Shown here one piece after another: positions 38,080 to 45,943 of a stretch of 64,000 bases of DNA. Source of the stretch: Micromonospora narathiwatensis (GTDB taxonomy: Bacteria; Actinomycetota; Actinomycetes; Mycobacteriales; Micromonosporaceae); NCBI RefSeq assembly GCF_900089605.1, contig NZ_LT594324.1, positions 1,116,001 to 1,180,000 on the forward strand, written 5' to 3'. The translations under genes and the position numbers were made by a program. Below the pieces are notes generated by a model. It had not been told where the DNA came from. It was given only the letters and a program-made list of their open reading frames with translations, and searched no databases. Each line of letters begins with the position of its first letter. The first letter of the stretch is position 1.

Positions 38080-38721
38080 TTAGCGGTAGCGGCGGCGGGA
38101 GGTGCCTGCCGTGGCGGCGGTGGCTGCGGTGGTGGGGTGCCACACCTGTACGGCTGTGCCGTGGCGCTTGGCGTCGTACATGGCAGCGTCGGCCCGGGTG
38201 AGCAGGTCGGCGACTGTACGGGTGCCGTGGTCGGCTATTGCGAGGCCGATGCTTGCGCGGCAGTTGACGGGCTCACCGAAGATCGCGAGCGTGCTGCGGC
38301 CGAGGGCGTCGGCAGCGGCGGTGGCGTTCTCGCGGCTGGTGTGTTCGACGTCGTCGGTGATGATCAGGAACTCGTCGCCGCTCATTCGGCCGATGTAGGC
38401 GGCGGGTAGGTCGAGTGCGGTGAGGGTGTCCGCGACGTGGATGAGCAGGTTGTCGCCTGCGGCGTGCCCGTGCTGGTCGTTGATCGCTTTGAAGTCGTTG
38501 AGGTCGAGCAGGGCAACGCCGACGGGCCGGGTGCGGTCAGTCAGAAGTGCGTCCAGGTGGCGCAGCAGCGCGCGGCGGTTGGGCAGTCCGGTCAGCGGGT
38601 CGTGGTCGGCCTCGTGGCGGGCGGTGGCGAGGGCGGTGCGAAGTCGTCGGTTGTGCACCAGGAGTGCGAGGAGGTTGGCGCTGGTGATTGCGAGCAGGAT
38701 CGTTTGCCACGCCGTGTGCAT
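38080..38721 (-). CDS. GGDEF-domain protein (putative diguanylate cyclase)
   Basis: 213 residues from ATG 38721. One N-terminal TM helix (about residues 5-22), then a GGDEF domain: HDPLTGLPNRRAL, LLDLNDFKAINDQHGH, and the active-site loop RMSGDEF with SGDEF at 114-118. The first Gly of GGDEF is Ser, which is tolerated in some active cyclases. No RxxD inhibitory site five residues upstream. It would make c-di-GMP at the membrane. A lone cyclase inside a conjugative element suggests control of host development or mating; it is a one-gene unit with its own leader and terminator. Confidence 0.85.
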   Translation of the reverse strand: MHTAWQTILLAITSANLLALLVHNRRLRTALATARHEADHDPLTGLPNRRALLRHLDALLTDRTRPVGVALLDLNDFKAINDQHGHAAGDNLLIHVADTLTALDLPAAYIGRMSGDEFLIITDDVEHTSRENATAAADALGRSTLAIFGEPVNCRASIGLAIADHGTRTVADLLTRADAAMYDAKRHGTAVQVWHPTTAATAATAGTSRRRYR

Positions 38722-38735
38722 TCGGGTGCTCCCTG

Positions 38736-38801
38736 GGGTTGGGGTTTGTGTGGTGTGCGGTGGGGGTTCGCCGTCCCCTTCGAACAGTCATTACTATACC
38801 T
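38736..38801 (-). promoter_or_regulatory. 5'-leader hairpin A and promoter of the GGDEF gene
   Basis: Minus strand: a -10-like TATAGT at 38793-38798 in GGTATAGTAATGAC, then hairpin GGGG-ACGGCGAA-CCCC (38763-38778), then CA-rich CACCACACAAACCCCAACCC, then CAGGGAG and the ATG at 38721. The 66 bp 38736-38801 repeat at 40431-40496 with one mismatch. The -35 region is unclear; a shared GGATAGA block lies about where it would be. Confidence 0.6.
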
Positions 38802-38848
38802 TATTCGATGACGTGGGTCTATCCGATTCGGCCGGGCGGCCGGGATGG

Positions 38849-38885
38849 GTAGTAGGGGAGTCGGGGCGGTCGACTCCCCTACTAC
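38849..38885 (-). terminator. Terminator after the 509-residue gene
   Basis: Perfect 15-bp arms GTAGTAGGGGAGTCG (38849-38863) and CGACTCCCCTACTAC (38871-38885), 7-nt loop, immediately after the stop at 38890 on the minus strand. Confidence 0.75.
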
Positions 38886-38889
38886 GTCT

Positions 38890-40419
38890 CTACGGCTGGT
38901 GTCGCTTGCGGGCGTCGCCGAGCACGTGAACCTGATCGGTCAGGATGAGCGGGGCGTCGGCCGGTCCCTTGATGTGCGGGCGGACGTAGGTCCGGCGGCG
39001 CAGAGCGCGGCCGGGGCCGTAGGGCTGCTGCCGGAAGAACCCGGCGACCCACCATCGGCGGGTGTAGACGCGCGTGGTCGTGCTGTCGTGGTTGTCCTGG
39101 CGGGCCTGCTGCTTGCGGCGCAGTCGCACCAGTCGAACCGTTGACGCGGGTCGGTTGGCGCGCTGGTATGCCTTGCGCGTCGCCTTGTCGGCTGGTTCCT
39201 CGGTGATCTCGGCGTCGGGCTGCGTCGACAGGATCCACGTGGCGATCAACGAGCACAGCATCACGCGCGTTTGCTCGCTGCTGGGTGCGTACGGCTGACC
39301 GAAGCGCAGCCCTGCGCCGCTGCTGACCGGGGCGAGCCACCCGATGCGCTCGCGTAGCCCCTGCAATTCCACCTCGGTGGGCTGCTGACCCTGTAGGAGG
39401 GTTTCGGCTGGGGTGTAGAAGGTGATCCAGACGCCGTCCGGGATGGGTCCCCACTGCGCCGCGACGATTGGCACCGTTAGACCGGTCTGCGGCTCTACCG
39501 GCCGATAGATCGGCGTGTGCCAGACGAGCAGGCCGTCGGATGCCGGCATCTCGGCCTGCTCGATGCGCACGTCGGGAAGATCGCGCGCCGCGTGCGCGGC
39601 GAGGGCGGTGAAATCGGGGTCGATCCAGAACACGCGTCCGTTTTCCGCGTGGTTTGCCATTAGGGCGGTGTACTGGTGCAGTGCTTCGGGGTTGCGGGCG
39701 TCAACGATCGCGGCGGGGGCGTCGAGTGGGGCACCGGGGCGCAGGTGTCCGGGGATCTTGTACGTCTCGCCGCTGTCGAGCAGGCGCAGGAGGTATGAGC
39801 CGCCGGACGTGCGCCAGAAACGCACGAGCCGATCCCGCACCTTCGGCAGCATCTGCGGGCGCAGCGACCGTACCTCGGGGGCGACCGTGGCGTCCTTCGT
39901 GGGAGGGCGGCTGCGGTTATTCGCCTCGTAGGTGGGAAGCGGTCGTCGTGCCGGTGTGCTGGGAGTGGCGGCGAACAGGGCTTGGTGTAGGGGTCGGAAG
40001 AAGCTCTGCGCGTCATCGGACAGGCCACGGCGGCGGGCGCGTTTGACGGCGCGAGCGGTCAGCCCTTCGGGGTCGCGCTGTTCGACCAGGCGCGCGCATC
40101 CCTCGCACGCTGCCCAACTGCCGCCGAGGTTGTGCATCGCCATGCCGCTGACGTCGGCTGCGGTCGTCATGGCGATTTCGAGTTTTGCGAAGGTGAACGA
40201 CGCCACCGGGCGAGGTGCGGAGCAAAAGTCGCAGGTCATTTCGACGTGCGCGAGCTGTGCGAGCGGCGCCGGGTTGGGCTCGTGGTCGTCGTTGCTGTTG
40301 CGGGAATGAAGGAACGTCCGTCCGCCGGCCGGGGTGGTGATCACGGTGAGGGGTACGCCGCACGTCGTGCAGCCGTACCCCTCGACGATCGGCGGAGTGC
40401 CGACGTCGTGGGAGTCCAT
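38890..40419 (-). CDS. Zinc-finger hypothetical protein of mobile-element type
   Basis: 509 residues from ATG 40419 (AAAGGAG upstream). Three Cys pairs in the first 125 residues (CTTC, CDFC, CEGC) indicate zinc ribbons. The middle has VFWIDPDFTAL and VWITFYTP; the C-terminus ends with TRRWWVAGFFRQQPYGPGR and a basic YVRPHIKGP segment, which I associate with uncharacterised proteins of actinobacterial plasmids and phages. No catalytic motif identified. A one-gene unit with leader B and a 15-bp stem terminator. Confidence 0.7.
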   Translation of the reverse strand: MDSHDVGTPPIVEGYGCTTCGVPLTVITTPAGGRTFLHSRNSNDDHEPNPAPLAQLAHVEMTCDFCSAPRPVASFTFAKLEIAMTTAADVSGMAMHNLGGSWAACEGCARLVEQRDPEGLTARAVKRARRRGLSDDAQSFFRPLHQALFAATPSTPARRPLPTYEANNRSRPPTKDATVAPEVRSLRPQMLPKVRDRLVRFWRTSGGSYLLRLLDSGETYKIPGHLRPGAPLDAPAAIVDARNPEALHQYTALMANHAENGRVFWIDPDFTALAAHAARDLPDVRIEQAEMPASDGLLVWHTPIYRPVEPQTGLTVPIVAAQWGPIPDGVWITFYTPAETLLQGQQPTEVELQGLRERIGWLAPVSSGAGLRFGQPYAPSSEQTRVMLCSLIATWILSTQPDAEITEEPADKATRKAYQRANRPASTVRLVRLRRKQQARQDNHDSTTTRVYTRRWWVAGFFRQQPYGPGRALRRRTYVRPHIKGPADAPLILTDQVHVLGDARKRHQP

Positions 40420-40430
40420 GTGTCTCCTTT

Positions 40431-40496
40431 GGGTTGGGGTTTGTGTGGTGTGCGGTGGGGGTTCGCCGTCCCCTCCGAACAGTCATTACTATACCT
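40431..40496 (-). promoter_or_regulatory. 5'-leader hairpin B and promoter, near-copy of leader A
   Basis: TATAGT (40488-40493), hairpin GGGG-ACGGCGAA-CCCC (40458-40473), CA-rich tract, then AAAGGAG and the ATG at 40419. It is 65/66 identical to 38736-38801, and the two also share ATCCGATTCGGC about 25 bp further upstream, although the genes they serve are unrelated. Confidence 0.6.
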
Positions 40497-40672
40497 CTTC
40501 TGGTGGCGTGGATCTATCCGATTCGGCATGGATGGTCGAGGAATTTTGATGATCTTGACGGTGGCTTGCCGGCGGCTACGCCGATCACGCTGCCGTGTAC
40601 GGACACGGCGCGTCCCCCACTTCCTTTGGCGGTGGGGGGCGAGTTCACTCGACCCGCGGCGCGCGCAGTGGA

Positions 40673-40752
40673 GGTCAAGTCCGGGCGCGGGGTTTCGAGG
40701 AAAGATCATGCGGGGTGTGCATGATGTTTCCGAGCCGCGCCCGGACTTGACC
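40673..40752. repeat. 18-bp perfect inverted repeat with nested stem
   Basis: Arms GGTCAAGTCCGGGCGCGG (40673-40690) and its exact complement (40735-40752). Inside are a second, imperfect pair GGAAA-ATCATGC and GCATGAT-TTTCC. It could end transcription of the leftward gene that stood next to it before the IS630 insertion, or be a DNA-processing site. Confidence 0.65.
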
Positions 40753-40835
40753 GGAGCGAGCACGTCGCTAGCCTGTTGCGGCCCCCACCGGTGAAGGGGG
40801 TTTGGGCGGTGCGGCCGGAGGCCGCTTCCGGTCTA

Positions 40836-40855
40836 TCCGGCCCGCCAGGGCCGGA
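40836..40855 (-). terminator. Stem-loop near the left end of the IS
   Basis: TCCGGCCC-GCCA-GGGCCGGA, perfect 8-bp stem; GCGGCC-GGA-GGCCGC lies just left at 40811-40825. Together with 40673-40752 these may be terminators for the leftward gene now separated by the IS. Nothing else is seen in 40531-40918. Confidence 0.45.
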
Positions 40856-40970
40856 CGCCTCGGTGAGCGGAAATGCGGTGATCGGTCGGGGCCGACGGCA
40901 GCCCTACGCCGTGGGCTAGTGCCTTGACCACGAACGTTCACGGTGTCGAGCGGCCGGTAACCTCGGCGCG

Positions 40971-41240
40971 GTGACGGAGGACGACTTCATGATCAGGCTG
41001 ACCCGGGACGAAGCGTTGGTGCTCTCAGACTGGCTTCACCGGATGATGGGCACTGCCGATTTCGACGACCTGGTCGATCGTGACCGCGCAGTGTGGTCCC
41101 CGCTGTATCGCATCTCCGGGACGCTGGAGACCTCGCTGGCGGAGGTGTTCAGGCCGGACTACCCCGTCCGGCTGCAGGAGGCGAGGAACCGGCTGCTGGA
41201 TGCGCTTGGCGAGGTGGGGCGGCCAACCGGCGACGCGTGA
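40971..41240 (+). CDS. Passenger hypothetical protein inside the IS
   Basis: 89 residues from GTG 40971, lying wholly between the left inverted repeat and the transposase stop (3 bp from it, convergent). Composition is coding-like: MIRLTRDEALVLSDWLHRMM, DRAVWSPLYRISGTLETSL. No domain recognised; short proteins with a DEALVLSDWL motif occur singly in actinomycetes. It may be a host gene captured by the IS. Confidence 0.6.
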   Translation: MTEDDFMIRLTRDEALVLSDWLHRMMGTADFDDLVDRDRAVWSPLYRISGTLETSLAEVFRPDYPVRLQEARNRLLDALGEVGRPTGDA

Positions 41241-41243
41241 CGG

Positions 41244-42425
41244 TCAGGCAGCGCGTGGGGTCGGCTGCCGCCAGCCTCGTTGGCGTTCGCTGCGGATGCG
41301 GGCGCGTTCGCGGCGTTGGGCGGCCAGGACGTCGGGGTGGCGTGCGTTGGCGTTTCGCCAGCGCAGGTAGGCCTGCAGTTTGCGGGTCAGGACGGTGTGG
41401 TTCGGGTGGTCGGAGCCGGCGATCACGAAGGTCCGCAAGGGCCCGAACTGCGCTTCGATCGGGTTGGCCCAGGACGCATACGTCGGGGTGAAGCACAGTT
41501 CGACCTTGTTCCGGGCCGCCCACGCCCGGATCTTGAGGCCCTTGTGCGCGGACAGGTTGTCGAGGATGACGTAGATCGGCGCTCCGTCCGGACGCGCGGC
41601 CCGGATCGATTTGAGCGCGGCCAGGGTGTTCGCCGCGCTCTTGCGACGCCTGACGACGCCCCAGAGCTGGTCGTCCCCGACGCTGTAGCAGCCGTGGAAT
41701 TGCCGGACGCCGTGCAGCTTGTGGTAGTTCGCTGGCAGCCGCTGCGGATGCCCGGACGGCGCCCACCCGGCACCGGCCTGCGGACGGATGACCAGTGGCC
41801 CGAACTCGTCGAAGGCGAACACCCGCTGCGGGAAATGCGCAGTGACGTACTCGATACGGGCCAGCTTGGCAATCCGGTCGGGGTCGGTGGACTCCTTCCA
41901 CGTCTTCGTCCGCTGAAAGGTGATCTTGTGCTGGTGCAGGATCTGCCGCAGCCGCTCCCGCCCGATCCGAACTCGGCGGACGGCATGGGCGGTGAGGTAG
42001 TCGGCGAGCTTACGCACGCTCCACCGGGTGAACGGCCGCCCCAGTGCTTCGGGGCGGGCGTTGGCCGTCTCGACGATGAACACCTCGTCATCGTCAGTGA
42101 TCAGGCGGGGACGGCCACCCGCCCACTGAGGGTCCAGGCTGACCATGCCCATCTCGTTGAACCGGTGGATGACCTGCCGGACCGTGTCCTCATCCGCCTG
42201 CACCAGCCGGGCGATCGCCGGCACTGTGTTCCCACCGGCTGAAGCGAGCACGACCATGGCTCGCCGTAATCGGACCGCCGAGCCGGTACCACGACGGGTG
42301 ATCCTCAGCAGCTGCTGACCCTCCTGGTCACTGAGCCGCCGGACGCGCACGGGTTCTGCCACCGCCACAGCCTGAAGCCCGCGACGCCGCCCGTCAGCCA
42401 AGCCGGCCGGCGTGTCACCCAACAC
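41244..42425 (-). CDS. IS630-family DDE transposase
   Basis: 393 residues from GTG 42425; an internal GTG (VAEPVRVRRLS) is an alternative start. N-terminal helix-turn-helix region (RLVQADEDTVRQVIHRF), a second winged helix (TRWSVRKLADYL), then the catalytic DDE triad: FAFDEFGP, VILDNLSAHKG and WANPIEAQFG. All are as expected for IS630, and the length is normal, so the enzyme looks intact and the element may still move. Confidence 0.9.
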   Translation of the reverse strand: MLGDTPAGLADGRRRGLQAVAVAEPVRVRRLSDQEGQQLLRITRRGTGSAVRLRRAMVVLASAGGNTVPAIARLVQADEDTVRQVIHRFNEMGMVSLDPQWAGGRPRLITDDDEVFIVETANARPEALGRPFTRWSVRKLADYLTAHAVRRVRIGRERLRQILHQHKITFQRTKTWKESTDPDRIAKLARIEYVTAHFPQRVFAFDEFGPLVIRPQAGAGWAPSGHPQRLPANYHKLHGVRQFHGCYSVGDDQLWGVVRRRKSAANTLAALKSIRAARPDGAPIYVILDNLSAHKGLKIRAWAARNKVELCFTPTYASWANPIEAQFGPLRTFVIAGSDHPNHTVLTRKLQAYLRWRNANARHPDVLAAQRRERARIRSERQRGWRQPTPRAA

Positions 42426-42461
42426 CGCGAACCTTCGTGGTCAAAGCACTAGCTGAGCAGA

Positions 42462-43154
42462 TCAGGGGTGAGGTGGTGTGCTGTCCTGCTCGTCCAGGAT
42501 GGCCCACAGCGTTTCGCGCCTCCACTTGCGGCGGTAGCGCCCCTTTGGGCCTGCTGTCTGCTCATCGGCGCGCTCCAGCACGCGATTGGGTAGGGCGTTG
42601 GCGGTGCTGTAGCCGAGCACTCGGGCGGCTTCGGCTTTGCCCACCAGTTCGTCTGGGTTGCCGGAGCGGTCGGGGTGGCCGTGGGGAGTGCCGGCTGGCC
42701 GTCCGGTGCGCGTCGCGCCTCCCTTGCCGATGCGGTTTTCCGCGATCGCCCACACGGTGCGGCGCTTCCACCGTCTGCGTTTGCGGCCGGATGGGGTCAG
42801 AGATTCGTCATCCACCTGCTGCTGCAGCCGCAGCCACACGGGGTTGTTTCCGGCGAGGGCGCTTCGGTCGCGGTAACCGAGGATGCGGGCCGCCGTCGCG
42901 GTGTCGACCAATTCGTCCGGGTCCCCGGAGCGGTCGACGCTGTCGCGCGCGCTGCGTGTGGCCTGTTCGCGTGGCAGTTCGTAGTCGGCGATGTCCTGGC
43001 GGTGCCATGTGCGGCCATCGGCGGCGCGCTCGGGGAAGCCGTTGCTGTCGCGCTCGCGGTAGAGCCGGTCGAGGTGGCTTACGGAGATGCCGAGCATCGC
43101 CGCTGCTTCGATCCGGTTCACGACATCGCGGCCGTGTGGGGAGCGCGTGGACAT
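42462..43154 (-). CDS. Multi-HTH (Xis/AlpA-like) DNA-binding protein
   Basis: 230 residues from ATG 43154; upstream in-frame starts at 43226 (ATG) and 43238 (GTG) are possible and no start has a clear ribosome binding site. Three excisionase-type helix-turn-helix modules: NRIEAAAMLGISVSHLDRLYRERD, then DPDELVDTATAARILGYRDRSALAG, then NPDELVGKAEAARVLGYSTANALPN. The second and third each end with a basic RRxWKRRTVWAI/KWRRETLWAI. A related protein is encoded at 48427. Likely a regulator or an accessory of excision; specific role unknown. Confidence 0.7.
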   Translation of the reverse strand: MSTRSPHGRDVVNRIEAAAMLGISVSHLDRLYRERDSNGFPERAADGRTWHRQDIADYELPREQATRSARDSVDRSGDPDELVDTATAARILGYRDRSALAGNNPVWLRLQQQVDDESLTPSGRKRRRWKRRTVWAIAENRIGKGGATRTGRPAGTPHGHPDRSGNPDELVGKAEAARVLGYSTANALPNRVLERADEQTAGPKGRYRRKWRRETLWAILDEQDSTPPHP

Positions 43155-43324
43155 GGAGTGATGATGCCGTACGCACTGGTTGGCGAGCCGAATGGTCGGC
43201 GGATGGCGGTTGATGACGCTTCTCATGGTCTGCTTCACGGTCGCTGGCTGGGGGCTGCCGTACGATGGGCGGCACGCTCCGGCGTAAGGGTTCGTTGGGG
43301 CCCGTGTGGCGTCGGATGCCAGGC

Positions 43325-43359
43325 GGCCGGGGGGAGTTCGCCAAACTAACCCCCCGGCC
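43325..43359 (-). promoter_or_regulatory. 5'-leader hairpin H
   Basis: Minus strand: 10-bp stem GGCCGGGGGG / CCCCCCGGCC with loop TTAGTTTGGCGAACT, itself able to pair AGTT with AACT. A CA-rich tract with CGCCACACGGGCCCCAACG follows. It is 170 nt from ATG 43154 and 87 nt from GTG 43238, further than other leaders. Confidence 0.5.
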
Positions 43360-43400
43360 TCCGCCGAGCAGTCGCCCCAAGGGGCGCTGGGGCGCTGTGG

Positions 43401-43820
43401 TCACCGGCCCTGCGGTGGGTGGTGCCGGGCATTGGGAAGGCACCGTCGCGCGGCGCGCGCCAGGACCCCGTATTGCGTGTCGCCCCTGGCGATCACCTGC
43501 CCGGTCGGCAGCCTGCGCGCCACGTATTCGCAGCGCTGGGCGTCCCATCCTCCGACGCAGACGGGCGATGGTTCGGTGATCATGTCCCATCGTTCACCGT
43601 CGGTGCCGTTGATGTGGACGTGGAACTCGCGGGTGAGAGTCCACCTGTCGCTGTAGGTGTCGAGCCGGAGGCCGTGGGGATTGTTGTCCCGAAAGAGGCA
43701 CCAGCGGCCATCGCCTCCGAGCAGCCGCGCGATATCCCGCTGTCCATCAAGCGGGGCTTGGCCACGTGGGTGCCGTACTGCTGCGGTGGTCGCGTTCTGG
43801 CTGAGCCGCCGGTTTGGCAT
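43401..43820 (-). CDS. Hypothetical protein with leader C
   Basis: 139 residues from ATG 43820. A compact, Trp- and Arg-rich protein: RDIARLLGGDGRWCLFRDN, RLDTYSDRWTLTREFHVHI, ERWDMITEPSPV. No recognised domain. A short GC stem (43373-43386, CGCCCC-AA-GGGGCG) lies 15 bp downstream and may terminate it. The promoter and hairpin upstream follow the pattern of neighbouring one-gene units. Confidence 0.6.
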   Translation of the reverse strand: MPNRRLSQNATTAAVRHPRGQAPLDGQRDIARLLGGDGRWCLFRDNNPHGLRLDTYSDRWTLTREFHVHINGTDGERWDMITEPSPVCVGGWDAQRCEYVARRLPTGQVIARGDTQYGVLARAARRCLPNARHHPPQGR

Positions 43821-43892
43821 GGTCGAATCCCGTGGGTTGGTGTGGTGGGCCTCCGGAGGTTCGCCGTCTCCGGATACAGGTCATTACTATAC
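43821..43892 (-). promoter_or_regulatory. Promoter and 5'-leader hairpin C
   Basis: TATAGT at 43886-43891 within GTATAGTAATGACC, then hairpin CCGGAG-ACGGCGAAC-CTCCGG (43853-43873), then CCCACCACACCAACCCACGG, 30 bp before the ATG. The stem sequence differs entirely from leaders A/B but the loop is the same. A further 11-bp inverted repeat (43943-43953 / 43983-43993) lies upstream. Confidence 0.6.
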
Positions 43893-44056
43893 AGGCATCG
43901 GGCGTGGATTGAGTGCGGATCGTGGCGCACGCGGAGCTGGCAGGGCGGGCCGGCTGCGGACCTGATGGGACGCGGACGTGTTCCGGCCCGCCCGGTGGCC
44001 GCGGGAGCAACGGCTTGGAGCACGACGGGCTCGGGACAAGATCGGTCTTGGGTGGT

Positions 44057-44090
44057 GCCGGTCGGGGGCTGGATGTGGCCCCCGACCGGC
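44057..44090 (-). terminator. Terminator behind the extended ParB-like frame
   Basis: Perfect 13-bp arms GCCGGTCGGGGGC and GCCCCCGACCGGC, 8-nt loop. It follows the TAG at 44096-44098 by 5 bp, but is 270 bp from the annotated ParB-like stop at 44360. Confidence 0.7.
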
Positions 44091-44095
44091 AGCGG

Positions 44096-44362
44096 CTAGG
44101 CGGCGAGGTTGCACGCGGTGTCGGGGTCCGCCTCCGTGTCGGCGGTTGCGGTGTCAGCAGCGGCGACGGTTGCCGCGTCAACGTCGTGGCCCTCGGTCTC
44201 TGCCTGCTCGGGTTCGTCCTCGGTGCGGGCAGGCTGCGGGTCGTCTGGCTCCGTGTTCGTGGCTACGGCGAGGGCCGTTCGCCGGTTCGTGGTGCGGTTG
44301 GCGACGCCGTCGATGATGAGCTGTTCGACCTTACCGACCTGGAAACCGTTGATGACGCACTA
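44096..44362 (-). pseudogene. Continuation of the ParB-like frame after an in-frame amber codon
   Basis: Beyond TAG 44360-44362 the same frame continues for 87 codons to TAG 44096-44098. It reads CVINGFQVGKVEQLIIDGVA directly after KWLQ, which looks like the natural end of the helical C-terminal domain of this ParB-like family, then an acidic Glu/Asp/Ala/Thr tail. Codon use stays coding-like and the terminator lies just after the second stop. A single TGG-to-TAG change (Trp to stop) would explain it. Confidence 0.55.
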
Positions 44363-45781
44363 CTGCAACCACTTCGCGACGGCCGGGTCGGGGGCACGCC
44401 AGGAGCTGCGGGTGATGGCGCTTTCGTTCGCGGCGGCGATGGCGGCCAGTGAGATGACCGTGTAGCGGGCGTCGCTGACGCGAGCGGGGACGCGGCTGGT
44501 GCCAGCCCGCTTGGTCTTGCCCGGCGAGAGCAGGTCGTCCAGCATCTTCCGGCCGCCGTTGACCCAGGTGGACAGGAGGTAGCCGGAGTCGGCCAGCATC
44601 TCCGCGATGAGCTTGTTGGTGCCCTTGGGTGGGGTCTTGCCAGCGAGCAGGTTGGTCAGCCACTCACGGCGGACGGTGTTCGCGGCTTCCATCAGCTTGT
44701 TGTTCTCGATGACGCGCCGCCGCTCGGCCTTTTCTCCCTCGGTCATGGGGCCGCTGCGAGTGGTGGTGCTGTAGCTGTACTGGGTGTGTCCGTGCTTGCG
44801 CCAGTCGGTGCAGTAGGTGCGTTCGGTGAGGCGGTGGTCGTAGGCCAGGTACAGCAGGACGGCGTGGCCGGGGCAGGCGGTGTGCTGCTCGGTGTCGATG
44901 CGCTGGCCTTCGGCGTCGCGGAGGTCGCAGATCTCCTTGACCTTCGCGTCGTGGTAGCCGGGGTGTTCGGTCAGCAGGGTCACCCCGGCGGCGGTCAGCT
45001 CGGCGCGGCGCGCGGCTTCGGCTTCGCGTGCGTTGCGGGCGGAGCGGGCCTGTTCGACGGCTCGGGCGAACGCGAACGGTCCGGCGTCTTCGGCTTCCTG
45101 CAACAGCGTTGCGATGGTGCCGGGTTCGTCGGTGAACTCGGCGAGGGCGGCGGCCTGAGTGAAGTTCAGTCCGAGTGCGTGGGTGCGTGCGGCGGTGTGC
45201 TTGTCCAGGGCGGCGACGCTGCGGCCGGCCTTGACCTGTTCGGGGTGGTAGCCGGTGCTGCGGGCGATCTCCTCGTCGCTCATGCCGTCGAGGGCGAGCT
45301 GCTGGATGCCTCGGGATACCTGTGCGGCGGTGGGGTCCTTGCGGTGGACCTGCCGCAACATGCTGATGATCTGCTCGCGGTTGCCGGCCAGGTCGTCCCG
45401 GACGATGGCCGGGATGTACTCCTGCTCGGCTTCGACAGCGGACCAGTATCGCTGCTCGCCGTCGATGATCAGGTACGTGTCGTCGTCCAGCGGCGTGACG
45501 ATGACTGGGGCGAGCAGCCCGCGAACGCCGTCCTCTTGCAGGTTCTCCACGATGCCGGGCAGGGCTTGGGCGTCGTCGCGGACGTTGTCGGGGTTGGGCT
45601 TGATCTGCTTGATGGGCAGCAGTTCGTAGCCGCCGGGCAGGGCGGGCTTGGCGTTGGTGTCCTCGGTGTCGGCTACCACCGCCGGGCCGGTGGAGGTGGT
45701 CGACAGGTCGGGCAGTCCTTCCGGGTTGGGCTGGTCGGTTGCCGCGCTGGACTGCGCGTCGGTTGCGGTGATCGTGAGCAC
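44360..45781 (-). CDS. ParB/RepB-like partition or regulatory protein
   Basis: 473 residues from GTG 45781 (AAGGGAG upstream). The ParB N-terminal domain is clear: LLPIKQIKPNPDNVRDD, VIVTPLDDDTYLIIDGEQRYW (GEQRY in place of GERR), then RKDPTAAQVSRGIQQLAL and a helix-turn-helix (MSDEEIARSTGYHPEQVKAG). The C-terminal half is a longer helical region with two or three cysteines. It probably binds centromere-like or promoter sites of the element. No ParA gene lies beside it; the MinD-like gene at 8925 is 35 kb away. The frame probably extends past an amber codon. Confidence 0.8.
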   Translation of the reverse strand: MLTITATDAQSSAATDQPNPEGLPDLSTTSTGPAVVADTEDTNAKPALPGGYELLPIKQIKPNPDNVRDDAQALPGIVENLQEDGVRGLLAPVIVTPLDDDTYLIIDGEQRYWSAVEAEQEYIPAIVRDDLAGNREQIISMLRQVHRKDPTAAQVSRGIQQLALDGMSDEEIARSTGYHPEQVKAGRSVAALDKHTAARTHALGLNFTQAAALAEFTDEPGTIATLLQEAEDAGPFAFARAVEQARSARNAREAEAARRAELTAAGVTLLTEHPGYHDAKVKEICDLRDAEGQRIDTEQHTACPGHAVLLYLAYDHRLTERTYCTDWRKHGHTQYSYSTTTRSGPMTEGEKAERRRVIENNKLMEAANTVRREWLTNLLAGKTPPKGTNKLIAEMLADSGYLLSTWVNGGRKMLDDLLSPGKTKRAGTSRVPARVSDARYTVISLAAIAAANESAITRSSWRAPDPAVAKWLQ

Positions 45782-45818
45782 GGGCGTGCTCCCTTCGGTT
45801 GTGGGTTTGTTGGTTGGC

Positions 45819-45852
45819 CGGTCAGGCCCGGGTTGCCGTCCGGGCCTGACCG
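45819..45852 (-). promoter_or_regulatory. 5'-leader hairpin D of the ParB-like gene
   Basis: Perfect 13-bp stem around loop ACGGCAAC (minus strand), followed by CCAACCAACAAACCCACAACC and AAGGGAG. No TATA-like box is seen upstream, and the neighbour's stop is only 90 bp away, so it may be read through from 46480. Confidence 0.55.
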
Positions 45853-45862
45853 ATGGTTTCGG

Positions 45863-45880
45863 GCCGCTGCGTTCAGCGGC
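45863..45880 (-). terminator. Short stem-loop after the 178-residue gene
   Basis: GCCGCTG-CGTT-CAGCGGC, 7-bp perfect stem between the stop at 45944 and leader D. Confidence 0.45.
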
Positions 45881-45943
45881 GCTCGCGTACGCGTCGGCTT
45901 GCTGGGGAAGCTGCCAATGAATGGAGGAACGTCGCGCGGCGGG

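Larger units (their letters stand above)
40919..42449 (-). mobile_element. IS630-family insertion sequence (1531 bp)
   Basis: Terminal inverted repeats of 27 bp match at 24 positions: GTGCCTTGACCACGAACGTT (left start) and GTGCTTTGACCACGAAGGTT (right end, complement). A TA dinucleotide flanks each end (40917-40918 and 42450-42451), the target duplication of IS630/Tc1-type elements. It carries the transposase and an extra ORF, making it longer than typical 1.1-1.2 kb members. It sits 10 bp beyond the stop of the multi-HTH gene. Confidence 0.85.
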
